DNA of 9,357 nt from Firmicutes bacterium UBA2296 (lineage in GTDB: Bacteria > Bacillota > UBA994): NCBI GenBank assembly GCA_002345475.1, contig DDWC01000231.1:1-9357 (forward strand), given 5' to 3'. This document shows positions 1-6,118 of the stretch, one piece after another. The first letter of the stretch is position 1. The number at the start of each line of letters is the position of its first letter. The translations under genes were made by a program, and so were the position numbers. A model generated the notes under the pieces. That model was not told the origin of the DNA. It saw only the letters and a list, made by a program, of their open reading frames with translations, and searched no databases.

Positions 1-382
1 TGGAAGTCCAGGTGTAAGAAGCAGGTTCACTGGCGCCGGCAACCTTGTAGTAGGTTACCATGTCGTAGTACCAGGTCTGATATGCGTCAGTAGTCCGGAT
101 CGGCGTCCAGCCATCAGGCGGTGTTACGTCAACATAGCCAAAAGCTGTCGAAGCCACAATGCAGGCCACCAGCACATCACCCGCCACCGTGCCAGCAGGT
201 TTGTTGATGGTAACCGTCTTGACTGAACCGCTGTTACCGTTAGTAGAGCTATCGGTGATGATAGCAGCCAGTGCAGACATGTTCATGTTGAGGATGATAA
301 GCGCAGCAATCAGTGCGACGGCAACAACTTGCTTTAGAAGCCGTCTTCTTCGTTTGGCAGGGACAAGCAGTTCACTCTTCAT
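1..382 (-). CDS. Secreted repeat-type surface protein, N-terminal part (C-terminus beyond left edge)
   Basis: Only about the first 127 residues are in the window. The start ATG (382-380) shares its A with the TAA of the upstream gene (TAATG), and an AGGGAGGA-type ribosome site lies just ahead. The N-terminus is a strong signal peptide: a KRRRR basic stretch near residues 10-14, a hydrophobic core near 19-32, and a likely signal peptidase site after SALA. The mature part contains KPAGTVAGDVLVA, then TPPDGWTPI, then YYKVAGASEPASYTW. I recognise this pattern from repeated beta-sandwich domains of large exported bacterial proteins, so export to the cell surface or medium is likely. The function is unknown. 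Adhesin or matrix roles are guesses. It appears translationally coupled to the gene before it and is probably co-transcribed with the receiver-like gene. Confidence 0.8.
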   Translation of the reverse strand, partial: MKSELLVPAKRRRRLLKQVVAVALIAALIILNMNMSALAAIITDSSTNGNSGSVKTVTINKPAGTVAGDVLVACIVASTAFGYVDVTPPDGWTPIRTTDAYQTWYYDMVTYYKVAGASEPASYTWTS

Positions 383-741
383 TATTCTTCCTCCCTATTT
401 GGTGATGGTCCATTCTCTGGAAGTGTTTCCCCATGTCGCCTGTGGATGGTCTTTGGAAGAGCGCAGAGGGTTTTAGGCCTCGCCTTTTTAGCCAGCTGAA
501 AGCCCTCGCCGGCCGATATCTCCACTTTGTTTTCCCATCGGATGTACTTGCCGTCAGTAGTAACGCGTCTAAACAGGTCATTGTCTGCAATCGCCGCAGA
601 CCGCACTGTATCGAGTCTGTCTATAAGATCCAGTATCACGTTGCTACTGCTTTCCTGTTGAACTTGCAGCCGATAATCATCCAGCTGCTGCAAGGCGGGA
701 TCATCTGAAACTGGGTCCCAACCCGGTCGCTTTTTCGACAA
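382..741 (-). CDS. Small hypothetical protein, TTG start, coupled to the downstream secreted protein
   Basis: A 119-residue reading frame starting with TTG, 11 nt after the stop of the receiver-like gene, with a weak AAAGG ribosome site about 8 nt ahead. No other start codon lies early in the frame. The product is hydrophilic, with no signal peptide or membrane segment. The first two thirds (DDPALQQLDDYRLQVQQ, then an acidic DLIDRLD stretch) look helical. The tail is basic and proline-rich and ends in NREEE. The stop TAA overlaps the ATG of the secreted-protein gene, the best evidence that it is translated. I do not recognise the family. The odd tail could mean a frameshift or low constraint, but the coupling argues for a real gene. 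A chaperone or regulatory role for the neighbouring exported protein is only a guess. Confidence 0.6.
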   Translation of the reverse strand: MSKKRPGWDPVSDDPALQQLDDYRLQVQQESSSNVILDLIDRLDTVRSAAIADNDLFRRVTTDGKYIRWENKVEISAGEGFQLAKKARPKTLCALPKTIHRRHGETLPENGPSPNREEE

Positions 742-752
742 CTGTCCAGCCT

Positions 753-1133
753 TTATATTACGGCTTCTGCGGTACCTCCCCCGATCAGCGAAATATGCAA
801 CTCTTCATCAATCATGGCCAGCAGGCCTTGCATCGAAAGCTCCCGCAACTGTCGGCCGCGCCACACCTTGACGATGTTGGTGTCAGGGCTGACGCCGACA
901 AGCAGGAGTTTGGAACGGCTCTCAGACAGCGAGAAAATTGACTCCTTAAGGGGCGTCTCCAGATCGAACACGATGGCGTCGGGTTTCATGGGTTCCAGAT
1001 CTCTAACATCTTTGGGCATTTCCAGGCTTGTAATGTCGAAATGGTCGCTACGCTTCAGACTCTCTCTGAGAGCATTAAGGATTAAGGAGTTGCCCAGTAT
1101 AAAAATGCGCTGTCGTTTGTCCATAAGCTCCAT
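753..1133 (-). CDS. Stand-alone receiver-like (pseudo-receiver) protein
   Basis: A 126-residue protein starting MELMDKRQR. This ATG is chosen because GGAGGG lies 7 nt ahead; an upstream in-frame start at 1226 would lie inside the hairpin region. The fold resembles a response-regulator receiver: beta1 RIFILGN (about residues 8-14), then KPDAIVFDLETP, where D lines up with the phospho-accepting Asp of the KPDVILMDIRMP motif in the neighbouring regulator, then LLLVGVSPDT in place of the usual T/S strand. The acidic pair normally at the end of beta1 is replaced by G-N, so ordinary Mg-dependent phosphorylation is doubtful. There is no output domain. Similar short proteins occur beside secreted proteins in environmental genomes, from memory. 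It probably heads an operon with the next two genes. The role is unknown, perhaps protein-protein regulation. Confidence 0.75.
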   Translation of the reverse strand: MELMDKRQRIFILGNSLILNALRESLKRSDHFDITSLEMPKDVRDLEPMKPDAIVFDLETPLKESIFSLSESRSKLLLVGVSPDTNIVKVWRGRQLRELSMQGLLAMIDEELHISLIGGGTAEAVI

Positions 1134-1200
1134 TTCCTTTCCCTCCGTATACCATGAGACTATCAGTGAGCGAACCCCCTTACACTCGCTCTGGCGACAA

Positions 1201-1230
1201 AAAAATGACAGTCTTTTGACTGTCATTTTT
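1201..1230 (-). terminator. Intrinsic terminator after the two-component operon
   Basis: A perfect 13-bp inverted repeat (AAAAATGACAGTC and its complement) around a 4-nt loop. Read on the minus strand, the hairpin is followed by an uninterrupted run of T (7 in all, counting those in the stem), so it would end transcription of the kinase/regulator operon about 90 nt after the regulator stop. The stem is AT-rich at its base, and it also has A/T tracts in the other direction, so it could work bidirectionally. Confidence 0.6.
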
Positions 1231-1237
1231 GCGTATA

Positions 1238-1261
1238 GGGGCTGTCAGATGTGACAGTCCC
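1238..1261. repeat. Second TGACAGTC inverted repeat next to the terminator
   Basis: GGGGCTGTCA, loop GATG, TGACAGTCCC: a 10-bp inverted repeat with one mismatch, which would be a G-U pair in plus-strand RNA. The core TGACAGTC also occurs in the adjacent hairpin at 1206-1213, with its complement at 1218-1225. The core therefore occurs four times, once in a variant form, as two consecutive palindromes with centres about 34 bp apart. It may be part of a tandem terminator or a protein-binding site. Confidence 0.5.
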
Positions 1262-1318
1262 ATGCATGCTCCGGCACAGGTGTGACGATCGTTACAAGCC
1301 CTGCTGCATGGCGCTCGT

Positions 1319-2020
1319 TTAAATCCGGGATTTATCCTGGTTCAGGCCCAGGCGTCCGGCATAAGCCAGGACTTGCGCCCGGTTTTGCATGTGAAGCTGG
1401 TCCATGATCTCCACCATGTGATAGCGGATAGTGCGCGGGCTCAGGTGCAGCCTGGCCCCAACCTCCTTATAGGAGAGACCCTGGGAGACAAGTGTCAGTA
1501 CTTCTGTCTGACGGTCGCTCAGCCCTCTCACGGGCAACTCGCCTTGAGGCCCGTGCGCATTGTCAGTCACACCCGTTGCGGATGTGCCTGTCACCGAGCT
1601 CCCGCTGAGATGGGCAAATTCCTGCAGTAATCTTGCTGCCAGACCGGGTGAAAAGGGAGGTGTGCCATCCTGTACCTGATTCAGGGCCTCGATAAGCGTA
1701 TCAGCACTGATACTCTTGAGCAAAAAGCCGCTGGCGCCGGACTTCACAGCCTCAAACAGGGCCTGATCGTCGCTGGATGTCGTGAGAATGACTATTTTGA
1801 TGTCCGGCAATTCTGCCTTGATAAGTCTTGTAGCAGTCAGCCCGTCACATTGCGGCATGCGGATATCCATCAGAATCACGTCTGGCTTGAGCGTCCGCGC
1901 CATAGGCAAGGCCTGGTTTCCGTCGGCCGCCACGCCTGCAATCTGTACATCATGCGCCTCCAACAGGTTTTGCAGTCCCTCCAGCATCAGACGGTTATCA
2001 TCAACCAGTAATACCCTCAT
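1319..2020 (-). CDS. NarL/FixJ-family response regulator (receiver plus LuxR-type HTH)
   Basis: A 233-residue two-domain regulator acting in the cytoplasm on DNA. Receiver domain about residues 1-118: acidic pair D7-D8, phospho-acceptor D52 in ILMDIRMP, switch T80 and conserved K102. A polar, low-complexity linker follows (about 138-163). The LuxR/GerE helix-turn-helix spans about 166-220, with LSDRQTEVL, then GLSYKEVGARLHLSPRTIRYH. All key residues are intact, so it should be a phosphorylation-controlled transcription factor. The ATG at 2020 is preferred because it forms an ATGA overlap with the kinase stop and has an AAGGAAG ribosome site inside the kinase gene; a GTG at 2041 in frame would add seven residues. 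The partner is clearly the overlapping kinase. Targets are not shown, but the downstream surface-protein cluster is a candidate. Confidence 0.95.
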   Translation of the reverse strand: MRVLLVDDNRLMLEGLQNLLEAHDVQIAGVAADGNQALPMARTLKPDVILMDIRMPQCDGLTATRLIKAELPDIKIVILTTSSDDQALFEAVKSGASGFLLKSISADTLIEALNQVQDGTPPFSPGLAARLLQEFAHLSGSSVTGTSATGVTDNAHGPQGELPVRGLSDRQTEVLTLVSQGLSYKEVGARLHLSPRTIRYHMVEIMDQLHMQNRAQVLAYAGRLGLNQDKSRI

Positions 2021-3726
2021 ACAGCGCTTCCTTTCTTCCACGTGTCAAGAGGCACAACCAGAAAAACAGTGGCCCCTGAACCAGGCTGCGATTCGATGGT
2101 GACAGATCCACCGATTTGCGCCATCCGTTCACGCATGAACATCAGGCCGTAATGCTTTCCGTCATCTGGATTGACATGAGCCGGATTAAACCCGATGCCG
2201 TCATCAGATATAATGATATGGAAATAGTCAGTTTCCTGCTTAATAGCAACCTCTACACAATGAGCGCCACCGTGCTTTCGGGCGTTAGTCATGGCTTCCT
2301 GGATGACGCGCAGCACCTGGACACCAACCACTGGATTCAGGTCGTCCATGGCCGACGCCTTGGGGAGCAGCAACTCGATTTCAATGCCGTATGATGTGCG
2401 ATAATAGTCGAGGTATTTTTGCAGAGCCTGCAGAAATGCCCATTCGTGGATTGCTCCAGTCCGGAGGCTGCTGATCGACTCGCGCACATCGGCGTGGGCT
2501 TCCTGGGCGATCTCCGCCAGACGCTTCAGTATGGGTGCTGCTTTCTCCGTGTTGTCCGCGACCACCCATTGATGAGCAGCCTGTGCTTGCATGCTGACAT
2601 AGCCAAGGACCTGTCCGATGCTGTCGTGCAGTTCGCGCGCCAAGAGATCACGCTCCTGTAGGGCAGCCACAACTCTTTCCTGTTTCATCAATCGTTCTTG
2701 CGATTGCCTCTGTCCAGTAATATCGTGCAGCACCAGAAGGTGCCCATGAACATCGCCATCCCCATCAGTCAGCTCTGTGAGATTCATGCTGTAGTACCGG
2801 GCAGTATCACCCAGACCCATACTTATCTCAGATTTCGTGAGTTCTATTCGGCCTAGCGGCGTGTCAATGCGGGAGTCTGCTGGCATTACATCGGCAATTG
2901 AGCGCCCGCACAAGTAGGAAGGTGGCATGCCGAGTATATTCGCAGCTGCGGGATTGATGTCGACAATGTGCCCCTGCAGATCAAGCACGAAAATGCCATC
3001 AGCCATTTGTTCTATGACGACGGTACGCGCCATAGAAACAGGATCCAAAACCCGAAAATAGAACAGGGCAAAAGCATAGGCAGTGCATGAAAGGCCAACG
3101 ACAAGAAATACAGATTCCCCCGGACTGAAGACACGATTCTGGAGACTTTCCAGCACATAGAAGACCCGGCCGGATATCTGGCCAGAGAGCATGATCGCCA
3201 CGGGCCAGCGAGACTTGGACGATCTGTATGCCAGACTTAACAATGCCAGAAGGTTTACAAGGCCCAGCAGATTGGCATACACAATCGATGCCCAGGTGCC
3301 TATACCGTATTCAGCTGTAATATATTCTTCGATAAAAAATGATTTCCAAATGATATGGTGATAATCATTCGTTAGCATCAGGCAAAAGATGACAAGTGCA
3401 GGCAACGATAGCAAAATTAGATTCCGTCGGGTCAGAAAGCGACCAAACCCGGCATATTCAAGAAAGAACACACACAGGGCAGTCACTGTGGGCAGTTGCC
3501 AAAGTGCGTGGAACTTGAGCCAAATAACCTTTGTTGAAAAGTCTACGGCTGCAATGCCCAGGCTGGATCCGATTGACCAAAGCATGGCAAAAAGACAGCC
3601 AATGGCAAATGCCTTGGCGCCCGGCACCTTGCGCCGACGCCAGCTGAAAAGGCCAAGATAAAGGGTCAAGGCAAATGAAACCATAGCTGGCCACAGATCC
3701 TGGGTATAGGCGTATTCCCATGTCAT
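2017..3726 (-). CDS. Membrane sensor histidine kinase, 7TM-PAS-HisKA_3-HATPase
   Basis: A 569-residue kinase. The start at 3726 has AGGAGG 7 nt ahead; an in-frame extension to 3792 has no such site. The N-terminal 230 residues hold about seven hydrophobic helices and fit the histidine-kinase N-terminal 7TM sensor region. A PAS domain follows (about 232-338; DGIFVLDLQGHIVDINPAA), then a short coiled linker rich in Q/E/R. The HisKA_3 dimerisation region has LLARELHDSIGQ with phospho-accepting H367. The ATPase domain has the N-box QEAMTNARKH (N481), DDGIGF at 508-513 and GLMFMRERM at 527-535, then a GSGATV region near the end. All catalytic motifs are present. It should autophosphorylate and pass phosphate to D52 of the overlapping regulator. 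The signal is unknown. The 7TM part suggests a membrane or small lipophilic ligand, and the PAS domain may bind a cofactor. Confidence 0.95.
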   Translation of the reverse strand: MTWEYAYTQDLWPAMVSFALTLYLGLFSWRRRKVPGAKAFAIGCLFAMLWSIGSSLGIAAVDFSTKVIWLKFHALWQLPTVTALCVFFLEYAGFGRFLTRRNLILLSLPALVIFCLMLTNDYHHIIWKSFFIEEYITAEYGIGTWASIVYANLLGLVNLLALLSLAYRSSKSRWPVAIMLSGQISGRVFYVLESLQNRVFSPGESVFLVVGLSCTAYAFALFYFRVLDPVSMARTVVIEQMADGIFVLDLQGHIVDINPAAANILGMPPSYLCGRSIADVMPADSRIDTPLGRIELTKSEISMGLGDTARYYSMNLTELTDGDGDVHGHLLVLHDITGQRQSQERLMKQERVVAALQERDLLARELHDSIGQVLGYVSMQAQAAHQWVVADNTEKAAPILKRLAEIAQEAHADVRESISSLRTGAIHEWAFLQALQKYLDYYRTSYGIEIELLLPKASAMDDLNPVVGVQVLRVIQEAMTNARKHGGAHCVEVAIKQETDYFHIIISDDGIGFNPAHVNPDDGKHYGLMFMRERMAQIGGSVTIESQPGSGATVFLVVPLDTWKKGSAV

Positions 3727-4318
3727 GGGCAATCCTCCTGTCACCAAACAGGTAACCGCGAATTTACAATTGCCAGTGCATTGGACCTCCACTTGCCGTC
3801 CAGCAGGTCACGAAGGTCATTCGATGGACAAATCAGACCATAGCTATAAAGTTAAGCGTTGGCCAGGGTTAGGTTGATTCTCCCTTGACGCATAAAAATG
3901 CGCCCTACGCATGTCGGCATGCAAATCTTCGTCATTATCCAGTTCTGAGATTTGCAGTACAGAAACACACGCAGCCACACCATAGAAAGCGGATTCCTAC
4001 AATGTGCATCAGCGGAACGTCGAAAGTATTACCCCGTCATTGGCAGTGCAAGGAAACATTTCACTCTGACAGATATAGAATCTAGTTCGCCATATACTGA
4101 CACTTTCCTGCATCCGGCTCGAGTTGATTTGGAAGCAAAAGGGACAGTTCCTCTTGCTCCTCTTTGCGGCAGAAAACAGCCCTTCCGTGTGGGCAAGGGC
4201 TGTTCTTGTTGCCATCATATAGGTTCCTGAGACAAATCAGTGCGGAAATGAACCATTGAATTATTATGCATGTGCTGTACATAATCAGTAGTCAGCCAAA
4301 GGGGGCATGGACAACTGC
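3727..4318. other. 592-bp region without a convincing gene
   Basis: No reading frame here has a good ribosome site or recognisable protein sequence, and no tRNA-like arms were found. It holds the ribosome site and leader of the kinase gene (right next to 3726), a directly repeated GGTCA (3806-3810 and 3815-3819), a GCATG/CATGC inverted repeat (3909-3913 and 3918-3922), a wider GCAAATC/GATTTGC inverted repeat (3921-3927 and 3949-3955) and a likely terminator (4175-4204). The kinase promoter should be in the left part, but I could not identify a convincing -35/-10 pair. Confidence 0.5.
4175..4204 (-). terminator. Likely intrinsic terminator downstream of the interrupted gene
   Basis: A perfect 10-bp stem, AACAGCCCTT with AAGGGCTGTT, around a 10-nt loop. 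On the minus strand the stem is followed by TTTTCT-type sequence, as expected of a rho-independent terminator, about 115 nt after the end of the interrupted gene. The T-run is short, so efficiency is uncertain. Confidence 0.55.
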
Positions 4319-4927
4319 TCATCGGTGCACCCTGGCCTGTGTCACATAGAAGATTTCGCAGGCCCCGCCGCCGGTGTCGTCTCTTGACACACTTGTCCTC
4401 ACCGTAGTGTCACCCAGGATAATGTTGACGAGATAGCCTTCAAGCTCAACATAGTGGTTAGGACGTATCTGTTTGAGAATACCCAGCACGGCATCGTCAG
4501 AAGGGATAATATGAGTGTTGGCAGAATGCCAGGCTACATGCGACACAGACACTTCGTTGCTGTCCGTTCTGTAATGGTACCACCTGCCGGATTGAGAGTA
4601 ATTCACATGTTATAGCATTAGCGGCTGGTTGAGGTCACCCCAGGCTAGGACTAGATCCATCGGAGACACGGAAGAGAGTGCATCTCCTCTATAGTTCTTT
4701 CGACCTCGAACTCCGGCGCTAATGTTGTAGGTAGCCACGAGTTCAAGCACAATGTCGCCAGATTTGGTCGACAACACTATGTTGTCAAGTCCGCTCAACA
4801 TGATCTGTTCAGGAGCAGGTATGAAGGCAGGCCCCTTGTAGCCGGCCCGGTTTGCGCCAACGGCAAACATCACACCGATGGCAATAATAAGCGCGAGGCA
4901 TAATTTCTCAAGCCTTGATAATCTCAT
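4319..4927 (-). pseudogene. Membrane-anchored or secreted protein gene interrupted by an in-frame TAA
   Basis: Read from ATG 4927 (GAGGTG ribosome site about 7 nt ahead), the first 105 codons give an N-terminal hydrophobic anchor or signal (about residues 7-25, LCLALIIAIGVMFAVGA). An extracytoplasmic part follows: VLSTKSGDIVLELVATYNI, then GRKNYRGDALSSVSPMDLVLAWGDLNQP. Codon 106 is TAA (4612-4610). The same frame continues with HVNYSQSGRWYHYR, then SANTHIIPS, VELEGYLV and a C-terminal TGGGACEIFYVTQARV to a stop at 4319. I recognise these two halves as one small family of unknown function in which LAWGDLN and SQSGRWY are joined by a short spacer, and the spacing here is preserved. The break is therefore one nonsense codon with no frameshift. 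The second half could start only at GTG 4606, with no ribosome site. Alternatives are a sequencing error or stop readthrough. Confidence 0.75.
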
Positions 4928-5066
4928 GGGACTCACCTCGTTGTGCAAAAATGCATAGAACGCCTGTGAATCTAGTATACAATATGGCTCAAAGTCGGCG
5001 GCTCTTTTTGCTGCTTTTGGCATGAGGGTGATCTTCGGCAGGATTAGTCACCGCCTTGAAGAATAA

Positions 5067-5106
5067 AGTAGAGCAGTACGGCAGAGTAGAGCATGCGACA
5101 GTGTCG
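5067..5106. promoter_or_regulatory. Direct repeat and palindrome upstream of the serine-catabolism operon
   Basis: AGTAGAGCA occurs twice, at 5067-5075 and 5085-5093, 18 bp apart. It is followed by a perfect 11-bp palindrome CGACAGTGTCG at 5096-5106. A possible -10 TATGAT lies at 5124-5129, with only a weak -35 match (GTGTCG, 5101-5106) 17 bp ahead that overlaps the palindrome. This layout would suit a regulated promoter for the plus-strand operon, but both promoter boxes are guesses. Confidence 0.35.
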
Positions 5107-5146
5107 TGTGCGGCGGGCCGCATTATGATTAGGGATGTGAAATGCG

Positions 5147-6115
5147 ATGCTTTATATCGGCAAAAAGCACATTGAACAGGTAGTTAATCTTGAGGACATT
5201 ATGGACTGCGTTGAGCGAGCGTTTGGGCTCTATGAGAATGGAGATTATCATATGCCGGAGCGCATGCATGTAGACCGCCCCGAGGGGACAATACTCTATA
5301 TGCCGTGCTTTGCCGGCAAAGTCTCGGGCACTAAGATAGTCTCAACTTTCCCGGGTAACGTGGAGTTTGGCGTCCCCACGATACAGGGAACGATGATACT
5401 CAACAACTGCGCTACGGGCGAAGCTCTGGCCATCATGGATGGCGCAACAATTACGGCCTATCGCACCGGAGCGGTGGGTGGTGTCGGCATCCGATACACC
5501 AGTCGGCCGGACTGTACCACAGTAGGTCTGATCGGTGCCGGGGTGCAGGGCCTGTATCAGCTGATTTATGCCTGTCACACCAGGCCTATCGAGCAGATAA
5601 CTATCTTTGACACCTCAAGGCAACGGGCGGAACAGCTTGAGCAGGAGCTGCTGAAGCGTCTGCCGGATATCAAGACGCACGTTGCAGATGACGCAGGATG
5701 TCTTGTGGAGCAAAGCGAGATAATCATCACAGCTACCCCGTCCACAGTGCCGGTTTTGCCTGACGACGAAGAGTTGCTTAGAGGCAAGCACTTTATTGCC
5801 ATAGGCTCCTACAAGTACGAAATGCGCGAACTGCCCCGGGCGCTGTTTCGGGTCGTTGATCGTGTGTACGTCGATACAGCGCTGGCACTGGAGGAATCGG
5901 GCGACCTGATTGTCCCCATGGAAAGAGGCTGGCTAAGCCGCGAGGCAATCATGCCCTTTGGTAAAGTAATTGACGTGCTGAAAACGGCATCCCGGGCGCA
6001 TGTAGCGACTACGCTGTTCAAGTCCGTCGGTATGGGCTTGTTTGACCTTTTGGTGGCTGAGGAGATCTACAATGCCGCGCGCCGAAAAGCCGTTGGCATA
6101 GAACTGGGAGAGTGA
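5147..6115 (+). CDS. Ornithine cyclodeaminase/mu-crystallin family oxidoreductase (probable imine reductase or amino-acid dehydrogenase)
   Basis: A 322-residue cytoplasmic NAD(P)-dependent enzyme of usual family length. Seen in the protein: substrate-side SGTKIVSTFPGN with the conserved Lys near 63, the RTGAVGGVG region (106-114), the dinucleotide-binding GLIGAGVQG (127-135), and C-terminal KSVGMGLFDLLVAEEIY (292-308). The stretch that carries the catalytic Asp in true ornithine cyclodeaminase (GGDCPGKTEL type) here reads GSYKYEMRELP (220-230), with Tyr at the Asp position, so ornithine cyclisation is unlikely. Relatives include archaeal-type alanine dehydrogenase, ketimine reductases and opine-type enzymes. 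The ATG at 5147 is forced because the in-frame ATG at 5135 runs straight into TGA; the AGGGA ribosome site is rather distant (11 nt). It lies 3 nt ahead of the serine dehydratase gene, so the two are surely an operon. Confidence 0.85.
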   Translation: MLYIGKKHIEQVVNLEDIMDCVERAFGLYENGDYHMPERMHVDRPEGTILYMPCFAGKVSGTKIVSTFPGNVEFGVPTIQGTMILNNCATGEALAIMDGATITAYRTGAVGGVGIRYTSRPDCTTVGLIGAGVQGLYQLIYACHTRPIEQITIFDTSRQRAEQLEQELLKRLPDIKTHVADDAGCLVEQSEIIITATPSTVPVLPDDEELLRGKHFIAIGSYKYEMRELPRALFRVVDRVYVDTALALEESGDLIVPMERGWLSREAIMPFGKVIDVLKTASRAHVATTLFKSVGMGLFDLLVAEEIYNAARRKAVGIELGE

Positions 6116-6118
6116 AGA

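Noticed and set aside
1134..1180. Possible promoter TTCGCT-17 bp-TATACG before the receiver-like gene
   Set aside because: Transcription would start almost at the ribosome site, and both boxes are poor matches.
3885..4282. Several short open frames (66-92 codons) on both strands
   Set aside because: They overlap each other and the 4175-4204 hairpin, have no ribosome site, and encode Cys/His/Arg-rich sequence of no recognisable family.
4604..4614. Frameshift between the two halves of the interrupted gene
   Set aside because: The TAA and the following family sequence are in the same frame, so the defect is a nonsense codon and not an insertion or deletion.
5147..6115. Annotation as ornithine cyclodeaminase proper
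   Set aside because: The catalytic Asp segment is GSYKYEMRELP instead of the GGDCPGKTEL type, so only the family name is supported.
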